Below are positions 7,977 to 11,317 of a DNA stretch of 11,317 nucleotides, piece by piece. Under the pieces are notes generated by a model. The model searched no databases. It was not told the DNA's origin and saw only the letters and a program-made list of their open reading frames with translations. How positions within the stretch are numbered: the first letter of the stretch is position 1; every line of letters begins with the position of its first letter. Both the position numbers and the translations under genes were made by a program. Source of the DNA: Rhypophila decipiens (Eukaryota > Ascomycota > Sordariomycetes > Sordariales > Naviculisporaceae); assembly GCA_033297075.1 (NCBI GenBank), contig MU858428.1:1-11317 (forward strand). Direction: 5' to 3'.

Positions 7977-8342
7977 ATGGAACACAATTGGTTCGAGAGT
8001 GATCCGCCCGAGGCAGCGCCATACGTGACAGGTCTAACCAGTCCGTGGGGATGGGAAGAGGATTTCATGAAGGCGCTGAAGTCCAACAAGCAGCAGATTC
8101 TCCACCGGTCCTTCAAAAGATGGAAAAATGAGATCCACGATGAATGGGAAGAATCCCAGCGCCGCAGTTACGACAGTCCTTCGATCAAGTACGGACTTTT
8201 GGCTCTGAACAACCCCTCATATGCCAGTGTCAAGTCAACTGCCGACCTGGATGCCGAGGGCTCGCGCCTGCTGGACTTTGTTCTTCCCATTGCCCGCTCA
8301 TGGCGCGTGAGCGTTTTTCTCGGCAAGACCAACGCTACTTGA
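7977..8342 (+). pseudogene. 5' segment of a 2OG-oxygenase-associated-type gene, closed by in-frame TGA
   Basis: The frame from ATG 7977 encodes 121 residues and ends at TGA 8340-8342. The same frame continues open for another 387 bases and leads into the gene body at 8403. From memory of family patterns, the segment around residues 44-115 (FKRWKNE, then KYGLLALNN..YASVKSTADLD..SRLLDFVLP..WRVSVFL) resembles the linker that follows the catalytic domain in large fungal proteins annotated as 2OG-Fe(II) oxygenase-like. The first 40 residues match nothing I know, and no HxD..H iron site is present. A GTGAGC at 8307 looks like a donor, but an intron from it to the nearest acceptor (CAATAG, ending 8371) is 65 bases and breaks the downstream frame; no canonical intron I tried removes the stop while keeping the frame and the conserved residues. 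Best reading: nonsense-interrupted 5' part of one gene. A sequencing error or a genuine short gene remain possible. Confidence 0.5.
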
Positions 8343-8402
8343 TACGGCCCTCGCGACTCTACCCCCAATAGGATACCGGAAGTTGATCGCCGTGATCACC
8401 AC

Positions 8403-10750
8403 ATGATCTCACGATACTATGACGAACCTGATTCTGGCGACCCACCCGAATTTGTGTCCAATGCATTTCGTTGCCTTTCTGAGATGGACGGGACGGACTA
8501 TGACCAGGGCATCACCAAAATGTACGACCTGGATGGCGGCGTGGTTCTCCCGCTGGATGAAATTATGCTTCTCACCAAGGACCCATTGCCCTGCGACAAG
8601 TACTGGACAAAGCACAGCAATCCGACCAACATCCAATATGACTTTTTCCCTCTGGCTCCCAATCGTGAAAAGCTGAACAAACCCGACGAGTATTATGGTG
8701 CAACGGTGGAGCAAACCTGGATAAAAAATGTTGGTTTCCCAATTTCCTTTGATTCACCCACTCCCTCAGATCTTTTTGAGACGTAATGAGCTGACCTCGG
8801 CGTTCGCTCCTAGGTCATTATTCTTGTCCCTCCGACAGTCGTATGGCCGATGTACAAGAAAGCCCATGCTAAATATATGTACACGGGTTTTAATATCCTT
8901 CACGGGTTTACTCGCAGCTTGATTGATCAATTTCTGGAAACAAATTCGAATTGCTCGCAAGATATCGCCTTTTGCAACGCGAAAAATGCCGTTAGTACTG
9001 TTTTTTTCAGACGAAGACTTAACAGATGACTCGTAAACCGAAGCACTTGGTCTTGCAAGCTATGGACGTCGCGGTACACTGGGGGCACGGATCTCAACGA
9101 CACCGAACAACTTGCAGGCCATAGACGGTACACTGAGGGCTCGGATCTTGCAGTTTGCTCTCCAGCAGAAGGATCTGGATTTGTTTAAAAAAGCTTGTTG
9201 CTCCCCGCACAATCGTCGAACAGGAAAGACTTGGGAGGATGAACCGCCTTCAACGTCCTTCTTCGCCTGGCTAAGGCGCTATTTCACCCGAAAAGATGCA
9301 ATTGGCTTCACAGCAATACAGGAAGAGTAAGCCTGAGGTGGCCCGGTTGGGTTTTGAGGTTGAAGTCGTGCTAATCTTCCTTGATAATAGGCTCACCATG
9401 CTTATCGGTGCCTACAACGGGCTCAGCACCCGATTCGAAGCCCTTGACAACCTTCTCAACCACGAGATGCCATACTCAGAGCAAACAAGGGCAGAGAGGA
9501 AATGGGCTCAAGAAGTTGCGGTATCTTTCGTGAATGGCGTACCGCAGCTTGATTCTTTCTTGAACGCCGCCCGAGATGGTCAGGCGGTTATTGACATGGC
9601 TCTTTTCTACGCAGCGCCAGGGTTCTTAACGCGGTTCATACGACATTACGTGTACGAGCGATCGAACCCTGGTTTGAAAACTCCTCCGCAGAACCTCATG
9701 TGGCTTTGGATTGTCGGATTTCTCAGTCGGCTTCTAGAGAGAGCCGACCCAGAGCAACTTGACGGCAGAGAGCCAAAGGAAGTGTACAGGGAAATATTCA
9801 ACAAGGTCATCGTACCGATCGACATATGGAAAACTCTTGACATTATGAACCCACATTACTGCTACCCCGGAACGGGTTGGAGGGAGGGGATCACACCGCC
9901 CGATATTCTCCGGATGATGCGCGATTTGTCGGATTTGGGTTTGAACGACGAGTTCAGAAAGTTCTACAAGTCGATCATTCAACGAACCAGAGATCGTGGT
10001 GCTATCCGCGGGAGCAACAGTAGTCGTGATTTCGAGTATCGACCGCCCGCCAGTATCAGGGAGTTTTCTCATATCTGGCTGCCGCTACTGCGCGAACTAG
10101 CCTCATCAAATCTCGTCAACCTGAGCCAGCTCGTCTGTCGGGATAATTGCAGTCTACTCTTCAGGCAGGTCTTCATTTCATATGCAAGAATCATTGTGGG
10201 AAAACAGCCACCACACGAGCCTGATGATCTCTGCCGAGAACCCAAAAGACAACCTTATAAGCCATGGGACGACGTTTACACTGAACTGCACAACTTTCTC
10301 ATCGACCCCGTCCAGAAAGAGGCAAGATTTTCCAACTATAATACGAACGATAGAGCTCGCGCGCGGTCGTCTGTCGAGTCCCGGAACTTCCGTACTTACT
10401 GTGACATGAAGACCAAGCCCTCGACATTTGTCATGGTCAAGTTGTCCAGGGCTGACCCCGAGCAGCACCAGGCGTGGCGTGAACGCAAGCTGAAGTTCCG
10501 GGCAGAGATTCAGGAGAAATTTGACCAGACTTTTCTCAAATTTCTGATTGGCAACGACAAGTACGACGAGATCATGGAGATGTCGTTCCTGGATCGACGA
10601 GAGCCAAGTCCGGACCCAGCCCCTACTTCAGCCCCAGGCCCTGTCCCCCAGCAGCCTGTTACAGTCGCGCCTAATCAACCTCCCCGACTCATGATAAGCA
10701 CCAGGAGAAAAAGGCCGGCCTCGCAGACCAGCACAGTCCCCGATGTCTAG
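8403..10750 (+). CDS. Large protein resembling the C-terminal part of fungal 2OG-Fe(II)-oxygenase-type proteins
   Basis: From ATG 8403 a four-exon model, 8403-8729, 8814-8990, 9118-9326 and 9391-10750, gives 690 residues. Introns: 84 bases (GTTGGT..CTCCTAG, branch CTGAC at 8791-8795), 127 bases (GTTAGT..TTGCAG) and 64 bases (GTAAGC..ATAATAG, branch CTAAT at about 9371). The third is the surest; the second is the least sure because its acceptor lies in a local duplication. Splicing the first joins EYYGATVEQTWIKN to VIILVPP, the pattern I associate with the segment after the catalytic domain of large fungal 2OG-oxygenase-like proteins; DLDGGVVLPLDEI and the helical stretch after 9391 fit too. 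The tail is proline-rich and disordered with a basic TRRKRP. No catalytic residues, signal peptide or membrane helix appear. The coding frame extends upstream through 8343 to the TGA at 8340, so the native start was probably further 5'. Function unknown; family call is from memory and moderate. Confidence 0.6.
9037..9148 (+). repeat. Imperfect tandem duplication spanning a splice acceptor
   Basis: Two adjacent diverged copies, about 9037-9094 and 9102-9148. The best-conserved core is CGGTACACTGGGGGCACGG plus ATCT at 9072-9094 against 9126-9148 (21 of 23 identical). Before the core, CTTGCAAGCTATGGAC (9052-9067) pairs with CTTGCAGGCCATAGAC (9111-9126) at 13 of 16, and both copies begin with ACCGAA. 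Copy 1 has 5- and 6-base insertions relative to copy 2. The CTTGCAG acceptor proposed for the second intron lies in copy 2; copy 1 carries the altered CTTGCAAG. In the splice model copy 1 falls inside the intron. Confidence 0.7.
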
Positions 10751-11317
10751 ACTACAATGGGCAGCAGCCATTCACGTTCTGTACTACTACCCTTACGTTT
10801 ATTGTAATACCTATTTTCGCTGCCTTGTAAACACGGAGCCACACGTTTCCAACAAAGCAGTACCAAAGAGCTAGTGGCTGGGGGACAAGGGTTGGCCCTC
10901 TATGCGAGCATTTACTCGTTTGTGAAGCACAACCCGTGCAGCGTTCTGTGCTAGTAATGAGCACTTTCTCCCGATGACGGCTTGATCTTCGGCGTTAGAT
11001 AGAGTTAGTCTATTATATGTAGCATTTTAGGGATAGATACTATTATAGACAACATTTTGTAGCATTTCTGTTTCTGTTTCTCTCTTTAACCGAGCTGCAT
11101 ATAACTTCACGGAGGCCAAATTAATAATGCGAGTTAGATTTCCGATGATAGGTACCTGGAAAAGAGAACAGCATTGCCCTCTAGAAAAGCGGACCCCCAG
11201 ACCGGATGACCCCACGCCCAGAATCCTTCTCAACACACCGCCATTTCAGCACCCTCTAACTTCAGCCATCAATAACTTCATCAATTCTAGCCCAAATTTG
11301 TTCAAATTTTGCGTCAT
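10751..11317. other. AT-rich region without a gene at the window end
   Basis: No supportable coding sequence on either strand. It starts with the presumed 3' UTR of the large gene. Around 10995-11070 it becomes markedly AT-rich with many TAG/TAT words and short repeats (TGTAGCATTT at 11018 and 11058; TATTATA at 11011 and 11041). This resembles decayed transposon or intergenic filler, but no terminal inverted repeat, LTR or transposase fragment can be shown. Confidence 0.45.

Noticed and set aside
8307..8371. Intron GTGAGC..CAATAG that would remove the in-frame TGA
   Set aside because: It is 65 bases long and would shift the downstream frame so that the next exon stops after four codons; it would also delete residues that look conserved.
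8991..9010. GTTAGT..TTTTTTTCAG as an intron
   Set aside because: The acceptor looks strong but the interval is 20 bases, far below fungal intron size, and every frame after it stops within about 25 bases.
1..11317. CRISPR array, bacterial operon or phage elements
   Set aside because: Spliceosomal introns and fungal protein families make this eukaryotic nuclear DNA; no regularly spaced repeats are present.

Overview
The window reads as nuclear DNA of a filamentous ascomycete (Pezizomycotina). Genes are compact and interrupted by short introns of 50-127 bases with GT..AG ends and CTAAC/CTGAC-type branch sites. Promoters carry pyrimidine-rich leaders. The protein families (fungal rhodopsin/Pth11-like receptor, small secreted cysteine-rich proteins, a large fungal protein resembling 2OG-oxygenase-associated sequences) are typical of that group. 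Genus cannot be fixed from sequence alone. No operon, CRISPR array, rRNA, intact mobile element or convincing tRNA is visible.

Layout. 1-908: leader and promoter DNA with four G5 runs and a small uORF. 909-2354 (+): five-exon, 396-residue seven-helix Pth11-like receptor. 2838-3620 (+): two-exon, 242-residue four-helix membrane protein of unknown function. 3677-4208 (-): two-exon, 154-residue RidA/YjgF-family protein, convergent with the previous gene, with only 56 bases between their stop codons. 4209-5090: divergent promoter region with two good TATA boxes. 5091-5510 (+): intronless secreted protein of 139 residues with ten cysteines. 5511-6682: long stretch without a supportable gene. 6683-7280 (+): two-exon secreted protein of 175 residues with eight cysteines and an acidic tail behind a dibasic site. 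7281-7976: no gene seen. 7977-10750 (+): a large locus resembling the part downstream of the catalytic domain in fungal 2OG-Fe(II)-oxygenase-type proteins. It is split by one in-frame TGA at 8340-8342 and contains an imperfect tandem duplication beside a splice acceptor. 10751-11317: AT-rich DNA without a gene.

How the genes may relate. A surface receptor of the Pth11-like class, an unassigned membrane protein and two small secreted cysteine-rich proteins give the region an environment- or host-interaction flavour, but nothing shows co-regulation. The RidA-like protein is a small-molecule housekeeping type that lacks the usual catalytic arginine. The most unusual locus is the last one: its frame is conserved on both sides of a single stop and it has no recognisable catalytic domain upstream, so it may be a young pseudogene, a gene with a sequencing error, or a truncated relic whose C-terminal part is still expressed. 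No convincing new multi-gene system was found.
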